A stretch of 38,645 bases of DNA, from assembly GCA_011390755.1 (NCBI GenBank), contig JAABRU010000056.1:1-38645 (forward strand), read 5' to 3'. Source of the stretch: Desulfobacteraceae bacterium. GTDB taxonomy: Bacteria > Desulfobacterota > Desulfobacteria > Desulfobacterales > Desulfococcaceae. A program made the position numbers and the translations under genes. The notes beneath the pieces were generated by a model. The model ran no database searches. It worked only from the letters and a program-made list of their open reading frames with translations, and was not told where the DNA came from. Positions 8,766 to 18,483 of this stretch are shown here, piece by piece (positions within the stretch are counted from its first letter, which is position 1; the number at the start of each line of letters is the position of its first letter).

Positions 8766-10640
8766 ATGTGCGGCATTTGTGGTATAATTGATTTTTCAGA
8801 ACATCAGCCGGATGAATCCTGTCTGGAAAAAATGAACAGGACTTTGCTGCACCGGGGACCTGATCAGAATAATATTTTCATCAAAGGCGCTGTGGGATTG
8901 GGACATACCCGCCTCAGTATCATTGACCTGACAGAAACCGGAAGCCAGCCCATGCGGTCTCCTGATAAACAGGTAACACTGGTTTACAATGGAGAAATAT
9001 ACAATTTTTTAGAATTGCGTGAGAATCTTAAAAAAGAAGGCGTAATATTTAAAGGCAGATCTGATACTGAAGTTGTTTTGCACGCATATATTCAATGGGG
9101 AAAAGAATTTGTCAGCAGATTAAACGGCATGTTTGCCTTTGCCATCTGGGATGATAAAAAGCAGGAATTGCTGATAGCAAGAGATCGCTTTGGCATCAAA
9201 CCCCTATATTATGCATTGTTCTCCAATGGCATTGTCTTTGCTTCGGAAATAAAAGCCATTCTTGCCGCAGATAAAATATCACGCAAAATCAGCCTGCCCG
9301 GATTGCATGAATTTTTTTATTATGGAACAGGACTTGGTGAAAACACTTTGTTTAAGGATATTTTCAAACTGCTGCCCGGAAATATTCTTACATTTAATCA
9401 AAATGGTATCGCTATCACTCCTTATTGGCAAATAGAAAATATTCAAACATCCCGTGATACGATTGAAGATGCAACTGAGAAAATCCGTCAGTATCTGGAT
9501 CAGTCCATAAAAGCCCAGTTGATCAGCGATGTTCCCGTAGGGATATTTTTAAGCGGAGGAATTGACTCATCCTGTATTACCGCATTTGCCAGCAGGCACT
9601 ATCAAAAGCGACTACAAACCTTTTCCGCAGGTTTTGATTATGAACAAGGGGTTAATGAACTTCCCAAAGCACGGAAAGTGGCAAAACACTTTGGAACAGA
9701 ACACCATGAAATCTATATTGAAGGGAATAATCTTCCTGACATTATTGAAAAACTGATTCTCTGCCATGACCAGCCTTTTTCAGATGCCGCCAATATCCCC
9801 CTGTACCTGCTTTGTGAAAAACTGGCAGGCAATCCCAAAGTGATTTTGCAGGGTGATGGGGGAGATGAGGTTTTTGCAGGGTATCGCAGGTATAACATCC
9901 TGATGTTCTGTCACTTTTGGCATAGAATTGCCAAAGCAGAAAATTTTTTAAAATCTTTTTTCCCCAAGAATAAGACTTTCAGCCGAATTCACCGTTTTTT
10001 GGCAGCTATGGGCAATGATGATCCGGCAATCCGAATGGCATGGCTTTTGACGGAAGAGACAAGTGATTTACCGCCAACCCGTATTATTTCAGAATCATGG
10101 CGTAACAAACTTGAAACTTATGATCCTTTTCTGCGTTACCGGCAATTGAACAAACAGCTTGGACATACGGATATTGTTCAGCGAATGCTGCATACAGATA
10201 TGAAAATCATTCTGCCGGATATTTTTCTGGAAAAAGTTGACAAATCCACTATGGCGCATGGCATTGAAGTGCGTGTGCCAATGCTGGATAACAGAATTAC
10301 AGATTATGTGTTGGGACTGCCTTCGGCATACAAAGTAAGAAAAGGTCAAAAAAAATGGATTCTTCGCCGTGCCATTCAGGGAATTGTTCCAGATGAAATT
10401 CTGAATGCTCCCAAAACCGGATTCGGCGTTCCATACGGTTACTGGTTAAGAACTTCCTTGTCAGATTATCTAAGGAATGTGCTGTGGGATTCTGAAATTC
10501 AGAAGACTGAAATTTTTGATATGAATATTCTGAAAACCTGTACAGAAGAGCATCTTTCCGGCAAACAGAATCATAGTTTCCTTCTTTGGAAGGCATTGAA
10601 TCTGGGATTATGGTTAAAAAAATATCATGTTGAAATATAA
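8766..10640 (+). CDS. asnB: Asparagine synthase (glutamine-hydrolysing) family protein
   Basis: 624 aa. The N-terminal class II glutaminase domain starts MCGICGIIDF, so Cys2 becomes the catalytic nucleophile, followed by HRGPD and YNGEIYNF. The synthetase domain carries the ATP pyrophosphatase loop FLSGGIDSS near residues 258-266. Length and both domains match AsnB. In polysaccharide operons such paralogues often amidate uronic acids rather than make free asparagine, and I infer that role from context only. It is packed end to end with its neighbours, and the next frame opens before this stop. Confidence 0.88.
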   Translation: MCGICGIIDFSEHQPDESCLEKMNRTLLHRGPDQNNIFIKGAVGLGHTRLSIIDLTETGSQPMRSPDKQVTLVYNGEIYNFLELRENLKKEGVIFKGRSDTEVVLHAYIQWGKEFVSRLNGMFAFAIWDDKKQELLIARDRFGIKPLYYALFSNGIVFASEIKAILAADKISRKISLPGLHEFFYYGTGLGENTLFKDIFKLLPGNILTFNQNGIAITPYWQIENIQTSRDTIEDATEKIRQYLDQSIKAQLISDVPVGIFLSGGIDSSCITAFASRHYQKRLQTFSAGFDYEQGVNELPKARKVAKHFGTEHHEIYIEGNNLPDIIEKLILCHDQPFSDAANIPLYLLCEKLAGNPKVILQGDGGDEVFAGYRRYNILMFCHFWHRIAKAENFLKSFFPKNKTFSRIHRFLAAMGNDDPAIRMAWLLTEETSDLPPTRIISESWRNKLETYDPFLRYRQLNKQLGHTDIVQRMLHTDMKIILPDIFLEKVDKSTMAHGIEVRVPMLDNRITDYVLGLPSAYKVRKGQKKWILRRAIQGIVPDEILNAPKTGFGVPYGYWLRTSLSDYLRNVLWDSEIQKTEIFDMNILKTCTEEHLSGKQNHSFLLWKALNLGLWLKKYHVEI

Positions 10641-10653
10641 CGGATCGAAAAAT

Positions 10654-11781
10654 ATGAAAAAATTTAATAATAAATCAAAACCCTGTTATATCTTTGTGGG
10701 GGCTTTTCGTGCTGGAAATGCGGACGGCAGCACAGGCGGGCAATTGTATGCTTGCAGAACACTGCTCAACAGTCCAATATCTGAATATATTGACTGGATT
10801 CTCATTGATTCAACACAGGAATCTGTACCGGCACCGCCACTGTATAAACGGATCATTCCTGCTATAAAACGCTTGCTTCTTTTTATTCACTCCATCAAAA
10901 AATCCTCTGTAACAGGCGCATTGATTTTTACAAGTGCAAGACACAGTTTTATTGAAAAAGGAATCATGTCTATTATCGGTTCTGTTTTTTTAAATAAAAA
11001 AATGATACTGTTTCCCCGCTCCGGTCTGATACTTGATGATTATGAAAAATCTGCATTTATGAAACGGTTTATCCCTTTTGTTATCCGCCGGTGTCATACT
11101 GTTCTTTGTCAAAGCACTCAGTGGAAAGAATTTTATCAAAAAATTTCCAATTTGCCTGATAACCGTTTTTTTGTAGTCTCCAATTGGATTGATACAAAAC
11201 CATACCATGATATTTTTTCTTTAAAAAAAACAGATTCTGAGATTCTGAATATATTGTTTCTCGGTTGGATTGAACAATATAAAGGCATTTATGATTTAAT
11301 TGATGCGGTTTATCAGTATCGTTATAAACTTGAAAATATCCGTGTGATGATATGCGGTAAAGGAACACAGTCAGTTCAGGTACAGCAGAAAGTATCTGAA
11401 CTTGGAATATCCGATATTGTCAAATTTTATGGATGGGTAAAAGGAATTGAAAAATTATCCGTTTTAAAACAGGCAGAAATTTTTGTTCTTCCCTCCCATC
11501 GTGAAGGTATGCCAAATGCCCTTTTAGAAGCAATGGCTTCAGGATTGGCAGTAATTTCAACCCGTGTAGGTGGAATTCCTTCTGTTTTAAAAGATGAATT
11601 TTCAGGGATAATTATTGATCCCGGTGATATTGACGAACTTGGGCGTGCAATGGTTGAATTGGTTCATAATCCTGAAAAAAGACGTTTTTTAGGAAGAAAT
11701 GCTTATGATTATATCATACAAAATCATGATATTCAAAAAGGTTGGCATGATATATTACATATACTATACAATAATGTATAA
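10654..11781 (+). CDS. Glycosyltransferase family 4
   Basis: 375 aa from the ATG at 10654, which has GGATCG upstream. The frame is open from 10627, but that start would sit inside the preceding gene with no ribosome site. Visible GT4 features are the glycine-rich N-terminal loop NADGSTGGQLYACRTLL, the donor-domain strand ILNILFLGWIEQYKGIYDLI, the segment VLPSHREGMPNALLEAMASG with the E-x7-E pair, and STRVGGIPSVL. Probably a retaining transferase acting on the lipid-linked glycan. Last gene of the first polysaccharide block; 72 bases follow without a gene. Confidence 0.88.
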   Translation: MKKFNNKSKPCYIFVGAFRAGNADGSTGGQLYACRTLLNSPISEYIDWILIDSTQESVPAPPLYKRIIPAIKRLLLFIHSIKKSSVTGALIFTSARHSFIEKGIMSIIGSVFLNKKMILFPRSGLILDDYEKSAFMKRFIPFVIRRCHTVLCQSTQWKEFYQKISNLPDNRFFVVSNWIDTKPYHDIFSLKKTDSEILNILFLGWIEQYKGIYDLIDAVYQYRYKLENIRVMICGKGTQSVQVQQKVSELGISDIVKFYGWVKGIEKLSVLKQAEIFVLPSHREGMPNALLEAMASGLAVISTRVGGIPSVLKDEFSGIIIDPGDIDELGRAMVELVHNPEKRRFLGRNAYDYIIQNHDIQKGWHDILHILYNNV

Positions 11782-11853
11782 TAATCTAATGATTGTAAGG
11801 AATTATATCGTATCGCAATATAACATCAAATAATTTTTCATGGATATAACCTT

Positions 11854-12108
11854 ATGAAAATTTATGATAAAGAAGAACTGAGATTATGGGCTGACACATG
11901 GAAAAAAGCCGGAAAGGCATTGGAAGAAATCAAAAGACACAAACTGCAATCCTATAATTATTCTGAAAATCAGGAAATTATTGACAGTATGCTGCAATTT
12001 GCCTATGAACACAGAAAACCCCGACTGACCAGCGGATTGGTTGAACAGCAGCGGTGGTTTATGAAGATGAGAAAAAAATCAGGACAGATTTATGGAAAAT
12101 GCAGATAA
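11854..12108 (+). CDS. Small conserved-looking protein of unknown function
   Basis: 84 aa, rich in charged and aromatic residues, no signal peptide or membrane segment. The C-terminal part contains SGLVEQQRWFMKMRKK, a pattern I associate with short proteins that precede PIN or nucleotidyltransferase-type partners in TA-like pairs; no function is known to me. It overlaps the next gene by 17 bases, so the two are probably co-translated. The start lacks a clear ribosome site. Codon use resembles the neighbouring TA-type genes rather than a random frame. Confidence 0.55.
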   Translation: MKIYDKEELRLWADTWKKAGKALEEIKRHKLQSYNYSENQEIIDSMLQFAYEHRKPRLTSGLVEQQRWFMKMRKKSGQIYGKCR

Positions 12109-12553
12109 AATTAAGGAAATTATTTCTCAAGGTGAAAACAGGAGAGTTGAATTCAAATCAGGCTCCGTAAGAGCGGACTCTCTCGCTGTTGAAATGTCTG
12201 CTTTTGCCAATACATCAGGAGGGATTATTCTGGTGGGAGTGGAAGATAACGGGGATATTACTGGAATGGAACGGACAGATTTTGAAGAATGGGTTTCCAA
12301 TATTGCCAGACAGAATATTATTCCTGCCCTTAATCCTGTTGTCTGCACTGTTTCCACAGATAAAAAAAATATCGGTGTGATTGAAATTCCCAAAGGAGAA
12401 TACAAACCTTATCAGACCAAGATACAGGATACGAATCGGATCAACAAACCGGACGGACTTGGCAGAGGAATTCCCATGATGATAGAAGAGATGGGACAAA
12501 GAGCGGTTTTTGAAGAAATCGGAGACAGGTTCAGAGTAACATTGAGATTGTAA
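12092..12553 (+). CDS. AlbA_2 (Schlafen-like) DNA-binding domain protein, internally deleted
   Basis: 153 aa. Residues 1-105 match the AlbA_2/AAA_4 domain: ENRRVEFKSG, FANTSGGIILVGVEDNG and IEIPKGEYKPY. The family normally continues for 250 or more residues into a GHKL ATPase-like region. Here KPYQTK jumps almost at once to GLGRGIPMMIEEMG and FEEIGDRFRVTL, the usual extreme C-terminus. An in-frame internal deletion near codons 111-121 is the simplest explanation. The product may keep DNA binding and lose the ATPase part. It overlaps the upstream small gene by 17 bases. Confidence 0.75.
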   Translation: MENADKIKEIISQGENRRVEFKSGSVRADSLAVEMSAFANTSGGIILVGVEDNGDITGMERTDFEEWVSNIARQNIIPALNPVVCTVSTDKKNIGVIEIPKGEYKPYQTKIQDTNRINKPDGLGRGIPMMIEEMGQRAVFEEIGDRFRVTLRL

Positions 12554-12588
12554 GGGTGATTTAGGAGAAAAAATATCAGGAGACTTTT

Positions 12589-14190
12589 ATGAGAAAATTT
12601 TCATCTTACGGACCGGTTGATCCGGAACTCCATTATTATGCTCCCCGCACAGAACTGATTGACAAAGCATATCATCAGTTGACCGGGGAAGATCCTGAAA
12701 AGGGAGGGCATTACATCACTGTATGGGCCCCGAGGCAGACAGGCAAGTCATGGCTCATGCTGGAAGTTGTGAAACGGCTTAAAAAAACAGAGGAATTTGA
12801 CGTTGCCATTATCTCAATGGAGTCTGCAAAATATGAAAAATCGGAAGCGACTGTTTTGGAAATATTCAGCAGAGAACTTTCTGAAACTCTTGAAAAGGAT
12901 TTTCCCAAAATTGATTTTTGGAAAGATTTTTCCTCATTATTCACACAGGAATATCTGTCAAAACCGCTTATTCTTATTATAGACGAATTTGATGCCATAG
13001 AGGAAGATTTTATCAATAACTTTGCAGGCAAATTCAGAAATATTTATCTGAAAAGAATCAATGAGCCGGATAAGAAAAGCCATGAAAAGCAGTATCTGCT
13101 GCACGGACTCGCTCTTATCGGTGTAAGAAGTGTTCTTGGCATTGAAAATGTGACCGGCTCTCCGTTCAATGTGCAGAGAAGTGTCCGTATTCCAAATTTT
13201 AACTATGATGAAGTTGACGGAATGTTCAAATGGTATGAAAAGGAGAGCGGTCATAAAATTGAACAGAATGTTATACAGCGGCTGTATGATGAAACAAACG
13301 GGCAGCCCGGTTTAACCTGCTGGTTCGGGGAACTGCTTACCGAGGGATTTGAAGGACATCCGGTGAAAAAAGAGAAAACCGTTGATACGGATGTTTTTGA
13401 ATCTGTTTACAGTGCTGCGCTGTATTCGCTCCCGAACAACAATATTCTGAATATCATCAGCAAGGCAAAAAAGGAACCTTATAAAAGCAGAGTTCTTGAG
13501 ATATTCAAAACAGGTGAGAAAATAATTTTCAGATATGATGAGCCTGACACCAATTATTTATACATGAACGGTGTCATTGACATGGAAAAAACTGGAAAAA
13601 CAGGATATTATATCAAATTTTCCTGTCCCTTTGTCCAGAAGCGACTGTTCAATTATTTTTCCAATGAATTGTTCAGATACATGGGAAGACTGGTGGAACC
13701 CTTTGAAAGTCTTGATGATGTCATTACAGAGGATCACCTGAACATCAGAAATCTCATGAAACAGTATGAAAAATATCTGAAAAAAAACAGGGAATGGCTG
13801 CTCAAAGATGCGCCGAGGCGGAAAGATATGCGGATTTATGAGGCTGTGTTTCATTTTAATCTGTATATGTATCTTTTTCAGTTTCTTGCGCCGAAAAACG
13901 GGCAGGTGTATCCTGAATTTCCCACAGGAAACGGAAAAATAGATATTATCGTAAAATACAGCGGCAAATCTTACGGCATTGAATTAAAATCCTATGCTGA
14001 CGAAACAGCCTACAAAGATGCACTGATACAGGCAGCCCGGTACGGAAGTCAGTTGGGACTTTCAGAAATTTTCCTGATTTTTTTTGTGGAATACATTGAT
14101 GATGAAAACCGAAAAAAATACGAAGCAGATTATCAGGATAACAGATTGCAGACAAAGGTAATGCCGATTTTTATCGGGACAGAAATATGA
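12589..14190 (+). CDS. AAA ATPase with C-terminal PD-(D/E)XK nuclease domain
   Basis: 533 aa. Walker A is APRQTGKS (47-54) and Walker B LILIIDEFD (127-135), in an AAA_35-like or archaeal-type ATPase domain. A helical region follows. The C-terminus has a PD-(D/E)XK core: Asp452 in GKIDIIV, then Glu465 and Lys467 in IELK, with the downstream QAARYG helix. Such fusions are widespread in bacteria with many paralogues, and a defence or mobile-element role is suspected but unproven. A strong AGGAGA ribosome site precedes the ATG. The stop overlaps the next polysaccharide gene as ATGA. Confidence 0.8.
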   Translation: MRKFSSYGPVDPELHYYAPRTELIDKAYHQLTGEDPEKGGHYITVWAPRQTGKSWLMLEVVKRLKKTEEFDVAIISMESAKYEKSEATVLEIFSRELSETLEKDFPKIDFWKDFSSLFTQEYLSKPLILIIDEFDAIEEDFINNFAGKFRNIYLKRINEPDKKSHEKQYLLHGLALIGVRSVLGIENVTGSPFNVQRSVRIPNFNYDEVDGMFKWYEKESGHKIEQNVIQRLYDETNGQPGLTCWFGELLTEGFEGHPVKKEKTVDTDVFESVYSAALYSLPNNNILNIISKAKKEPYKSRVLEIFKTGEKIIFRYDEPDTNYLYMNGVIDMEKTGKTGYYIKFSCPFVQKRLFNYFSNELFRYMGRLVEPFESLDDVITEDHLNIRNLMKQYEKYLKKNREWLLKDAPRRKDMRIYEAVFHFNLYMYLFQFLAPKNGQVYPEFPTGNGKIDIIVKYSGKSYGIELKSYADETAYKDALIQAARYGSQLGLSEIFLIFFVEYIDDENRKKYEADYQDNRLQTKVMPIFIGTEI

Positions 14191-16304
14191 AACAGATACT
14201 CCAAAGCCTGAAAACAGGTCAGACAGAACTGACAGAAGTGCCGGTTCCGCAAAACAGAGACGGCTGTCTGCTTATCCGCACCAATGCATCCCTGATTTCC
14301 GCAGGAACTGAGCGGATGCTGGTGGAATTCGGCAAAGCAAATCTGCTGGAAAAAGCCCGTCAGCAACCTGATAAGGTAAAACAGGTTATTGACAAAATCA
14401 GAACAGACGGACTTGTTCCCACCATTGAATCTGTTCAGAACAAACTGGATCAGCCGATTCCCCTGGGATATAGATCGGAAGAGCGTCGTAAGGAAATTTC
14501 GGGTTCAGAGTCTGAATTCAAGCCCGGAGATCGTATTGTATCCAACGGACCCCATGCGGAAATCGTATCTGTTCCTAAAAATCTTTGTGCAAAGATTCCT
14601 GAAAATATTTCTGATGAAGAAGCATCTTTTGCTGTTGTGGGAGCAATCGGTCTTCAGGGCATAAGACTGGCGCAGCCATCTCTGGGAGAATTTTTTGTTG
14701 TAACAGGTCTTGGACTAATCGGACTGCTGACAGTTCAGATATTGTTGGCAAACGGTTGTAAGGTTTTGGGAATTGATATAGATTCCTCCAAATGTGCATT
14801 GGCAAAAGAGTTTGGCGCAGAAACTGCTGATATTTCCAAAGGAGAGAATCCTGCTGATATTGCTATGTCGCTATCCAATGGAATAGGAGCTGACGGCGTA
14901 TTGATTACCGCTTCTGCCAAGAGCAGCGAACCCGTTCATCAGGCAGCCAAGATGTGCAGAAAACGGGGAAGAATCGTATTGGTCGGCGTTACAGGATTGG
15001 AGATTAACAGGTCTGATTTTTACGAAAAAGAACTCTGTTTTCAGGTATCCTGCTCTTACGGACCCGGTCGTTATGATTCTGAATATGAAGAGAAAGGGCA
15101 TGATTATCCCATTGCTTTTGTGCGCTGGACAGAGCAGAGAAATTTTGAAGCAGTACTGGATTTGATGGCTTCCGGAAAGTTAAACATAAGACCGCTTATC
15201 ACACATAAATTTCCCTTTGCAGAAGCAGAAAAAGCATATAAACTTATTTCGGAAAACAAAGAGCCTTATCTTGGAATAGTTTTAACATATGAAAAACATG
15301 CGGATTTATGTAAACACAGCATTGAAATAAATGCTCCTGCCAAAAGAACAAATTATGAAATAAAAGAGCCTGTTGCAGGAGTTATCGGAGCAGGAAATTT
15401 TACAGGACAGGTTTTGCTTCCGGCATTAAAGAAAACAGGAATAAGGCTGAAAACCATTGCATCAAATACAGGAGTTTCAGGCACGCATCTTGCTAAAAAA
15501 TTCGGGTTTGAATTATCTTCAACAGATACAGAAGAGATATTTAACGATTCTGAAATCAGCACAATATTCATTACAACCAGACACAGCACCCACGCCTGTT
15601 TTGTGGTTCAGGGATTAAAAGCCAATAAAAATGTATTTGTGGAAAAGCCGCTTTGTCTGACATTGGATGAACTGAATGAAATCACAGAGGTTTACAAGGA
15701 TCAGGAAACGGGAAGCAGGTCGCAAATCCTTATGGTCGGATTTAACCGCAGATTTGCGCCTCATGTTGTAAAGACAAAAGAGCTTCTGGAAACCGTCAAA
15801 GAACCGAAAAGTTTTATAATGACAGTCAATGCAGGCATGATTCCGCCAAATCACTGGACGCAGGACAGAAATATCGGCGGCGGAAGAATTATCGGCGAAG
15901 CCTGTCATTTTATTGATCTGCTGAGGTTTTTGGCAGATAATAAAATATCAGACAGCAAAATAACAAAACTGAAAAACAAAACAGAGGATACGGTTACTCT
16001 TTTACTTGGCTTTGAAGACGGTTCTATGGGAACAATCCATTATTTTGCCAACGGAGATAAATCTTTTCCAAAAGAACGGTTGGAAATATTTTGCGGGGGC
16101 AGGATTTTGCATCTGGACAATTTCAGGATATTAAAAGGATATGGCTGGAAAAATTTTAACAAAATGAAACTCTGGCAACAGGATAAGGGACATGCTGCAG
16201 GAGTAAAGGCATTTGTTCAGGCGGTTCAAGGCGGAAAACAAAGTCCGGTACCGTTTGAAGAAATTGTTGAAGTTATGAAGATGGCAATTCAAGTATCTGG
16301 ATGA
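14187..16304 (+). CDS. Bi-domain oxidoreductase: zinc-type dehydrogenase fused to Gfo/Idh/MocA
   Basis: 705 aa. Residues 1-370 are a medium-chain dehydrogenase with nucleotide loop VTGLGLIGLL near 172. Residues 385-705 are a Gfo/Idh/MocA domain with GVIGAGNFTGQ near 397, the FVEKPL motif near 483 and GEACHFIDLLRF near 569. This fusion regularly sits beside heparinase-like and WbuB-like genes in polysaccharide loci, as here; the substrate is unknown. The stretch after PLGY (about residues 96-106) reads RSEERRKEISG where the family has a glycine-rich CNVG-type strand. The DNA there contains Illumina adapter sequence, so the protein is probably misread locally. Confidence 0.88.
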   Translation: MKQILQSLKTGQTELTEVPVPQNRDGCLLIRTNASLISAGTERMLVEFGKANLLEKARQQPDKVKQVIDKIRTDGLVPTIESVQNKLDQPIPLGYRSEERRKEISGSESEFKPGDRIVSNGPHAEIVSVPKNLCAKIPENISDEEASFAVVGAIGLQGIRLAQPSLGEFFVVTGLGLIGLLTVQILLANGCKVLGIDIDSSKCALAKEFGAETADISKGENPADIAMSLSNGIGADGVLITASAKSSEPVHQAAKMCRKRGRIVLVGVTGLEINRSDFYEKELCFQVSCSYGPGRYDSEYEEKGHDYPIAFVRWTEQRNFEAVLDLMASGKLNIRPLITHKFPFAEAEKAYKLISENKEPYLGIVLTYEKHADLCKHSIEINAPAKRTNYEIKEPVAGVIGAGNFTGQVLLPALKKTGIRLKTIASNTGVSGTHLAKKFGFELSSTDTEEIFNDSEISTIFITTRHSTHACFVVQGLKANKNVFVEKPLCLTLDELNEITEVYKDQETGSRSQILMVGFNRRFAPHVVKTKELLETVKEPKSFIMTVNAGMIPPNHWTQDRNIGGGRIIGEACHFIDLLRFLADNKISDSKITKLKNKTEDTVTLLLGFEDGSMGTIHYFANGDKSFPKERLEIFCGGRILHLDNFRILKGYGWKNFNKMKLWQQDKGHAAGVKAFVQAVQGGKQSPVPFEEIVEVMKMAIQVSG
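14472..14489 (+). other. 18-base match to Illumina adapter sequence
   Basis: AGATCGGAAGAGCGTCGT is identical to the start of the reverse complement of the TruSeq universal adapter. It sits inside a conserved strand of the oxidoreductase and replaces residues conserved in the family without shifting the frame. A chance match of 18 specified bases in this window is of the order of one in a million. Most likely an artefact of untrimmed reads. Confidence 0.85.
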
Positions 16305-16311
16305 TAATATT

Positions 16312-18483
16312 TTGAATAAACTGAGAATAATTTTTTATGTGCTGCGATATTTCGGGTTCAAATGGATTTTTTTTCGGATCATTTATGCGTTAAAACTGCA
16401 TCTGGGCTATTTCAAAAAAAATCTCCCATCTTCTTCATGGGATGAACATTCATTTAAAGAGCATCTGACAGATATAAATTTGGCTGATCCCAAAGCCTAT
16501 TATGAATATCGCAAAAAAGATGCGCCGAATTTCTTTTTTTCACCTGAAGATCGTAAAAATTTTTTTCCTTTTTTTAAGGAATTTGACAAAGATACCATTT
16601 CACCTGCTATTATATCGGATAAACTGAAAAAAGGAGTATTCCGTTATTTCAGCAGACATGAATTTCAAATCGGTTTTCCGCCGGACTGGTTTATCAATCC
16701 CCTGACCGGAGAACATGCTCCAAATAAACGGCACTGGTCAGAAATCAAGGATTTTGAATTCGGAGATATTAAAATTATATGGGAACCGAGCCGCTTTGAT
16801 TTTGTTTATGCGCTGGTCAGAACCTATTGGCGCACCCATAATGAAGAGTATGCAGAAATATTCTGGCAGTTAATTGAAGATTGGCGGGAAAAGAATCTGC
16901 CGAATCAGGGTCCGAACTGGAAATGCGGGCAGGAAATCAGCTTTCGGGTCATGGCTTGGATTTTCGGATTGTACGGTTTTCTGAATTCTCCACAGACAAC
17001 TTCGGAGCGTCTTAACATACTTTTGCAGATGATAGCTGTTTCAGGAATACGAATTCAGGCAAATTTGGAGTATGCTGTTAGTCAAAGGAATAATCACGGT
17101 ATCAGCGAAGCAACGGGACTTTGGAGTATTGGGATCATTTTTCCTGAATTTTGCCATGCCGCAAAATGGGCTGATCTGGGGCGAAAGGTTCTTGAGCAAG
17201 CTGGCAAAGAATTAATTTATGATGACGGCTCTTTTGTTCAGCATTCTGTCAATTATCACCGGCTGATGCTTCACGATTATCTTTGGGCAATCCGACTTGG
17301 TGATTTGAATGGAAAGCCTTTAAGTTCCCAACTCAAAGAAAAAATAAAAAAATCAAATAATTTTTTATATCAGATTCAGGATGATATAACCGGAAAACTC
17401 CCCAATTACGGACAGAATGACGGGGCATTGATTTTGCCTTTGAACAACTGCGATTATCAGGATTTTAGATCTGTTATTCAGTCTGTTCATTATCTGTCAA
17501 ATCAATCCCGATGCTATAATACAGGAGCGTGGGATGAGGATTTAATATGGCTTTTTGGTACGGAAGCCTTGAAATCGGCTGTCAAAATACCATCACGGGA
17601 TGATCTGAAAGCTGAAACCGGCGGATATTATACTTTGCGATCCAAAACTGGCTTTGCATTTATAAGGTGTGCCACGTTCCATGACCGCCCCGGGCAGGCG
17701 GATATGCTTCATTTGGATTTATGGATGAAAGGGCATAATATTGCTGCGGATGCGGGAACATACAGTTATAATTCACCGGAACCCTGGAATAATCCCTTTG
17801 CCCACAGTGCTTATCATAACACAGTAACTGTTGACGGATGCGATCAGATGGATCGGGCAGGTAAATTTCTATGGTTTCCCTGGCTAAAGAGCCGTGTAAC
17901 CTGTCATTCTGATTCATCAAAAGGATACTTTACATACTGGGAAGGCAGGTATAACGCCTATCATCATCTGAAACAGCCCGTATCCCATCGCCGGGGATTG
18001 TTACGGATTGGCGACACAGCATGGCTTGTTCTGGACAGAATGACCAGTGATGAAATGCACAAATACCGGCTCCACTGGCTTTTACCTGATATGCCATTTG
18101 AATGGGATAAAGACGCATGTAAATTGTCCCTTAAAACACCTGCCGGAGCTTATCAAATACAGATGGGAACGTTTTCAGAACATGGCAAATGTACGTTGAT
18201 ATGCGGAGATAAGAATTCTCCTCGCGGATGGAAATCGTCTTATTATTCTTATCGTGAACCGGCTTTATCGGCTGATATGACTGTATGCTCAGAAAATGAA
18301 TTGTTTTGGACTTTGTTTTGCGACGAATTGTATCATATTGAATTTGAAACTGATATAATAAAAATACAGGGGAATAAATATAATTGTAATATTCTTTTAA
18401 ATGCAAACAACACAGAACAATTTCCATTGATTGCTTCTGTTTTTACAGAAAATTCCTTACAAGACAACGTAGAGGTTGGATAA
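16312..18483 (+). CDS. Heparinase II/III family protein (polysaccharide lyase-like)
   Basis: 723 aa from a TTG start seven bases after the preceding stop; there is no ATG near this N-terminus. The alpha/alpha toroid half contains NNHGISEATGLW (near 259) and QHSVNYHRLMLHDYLWA (near 309). The beta-sheet half begins near 440 with GYYTLRSKTGFAFIRC and includes LHLDLWMKGHNIAADAGTYS and HNTVTVDG, as in Hepar_II_III proteins. Lyases of this type cleave uronic acid-containing glycans. In a biosynthesis operon it may trim or release polymer. No signal peptide is evident, so its location is uncertain. Confidence 0.85.
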   Translation: MNKLRIIFYVLRYFGFKWIFFRIIYALKLHLGYFKKNLPSSSWDEHSFKEHLTDINLADPKAYYEYRKKDAPNFFFSPEDRKNFFPFFKEFDKDTISPAIISDKLKKGVFRYFSRHEFQIGFPPDWFINPLTGEHAPNKRHWSEIKDFEFGDIKIIWEPSRFDFVYALVRTYWRTHNEEYAEIFWQLIEDWREKNLPNQGPNWKCGQEISFRVMAWIFGLYGFLNSPQTTSERLNILLQMIAVSGIRIQANLEYAVSQRNNHGISEATGLWSIGIIFPEFCHAAKWADLGRKVLEQAGKELIYDDGSFVQHSVNYHRLMLHDYLWAIRLGDLNGKPLSSQLKEKIKKSNNFLYQIQDDITGKLPNYGQNDGALILPLNNCDYQDFRSVIQSVHYLSNQSRCYNTGAWDEDLIWLFGTEALKSAVKIPSRDDLKAETGGYYTLRSKTGFAFIRCATFHDRPGQADMLHLDLWMKGHNIAADAGTYSYNSPEPWNNPFAHSAYHNTVTVDGCDQMDRAGKFLWFPWLKSRVTCHSDSSKGYFTYWEGRYNAYHHLKQPVSHRRGLLRIGDTAWLVLDRMTSDEMHKYRLHWLLPDMPFEWDKDACKLSLKTPAGAYQIQMGTFSEHGKCTLICGDKNSPRGWKSSYYSYREPALSADMTVCSENELFWTLFCDELYHIEFETDIIKIQGNKYNCNILLNANNTEQFPLIASVFTENSLQDNVEVG

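Noticed and set aside
16312..18483. Signal peptide on the heparinase-like protein
   Set aside because: The N-terminus NKLRIIFYVLRYFGFKWIFF is hydrophobic and basic but has no cleavage-like site and is similar in biosynthetic-cluster relatives, so export was not claimed.
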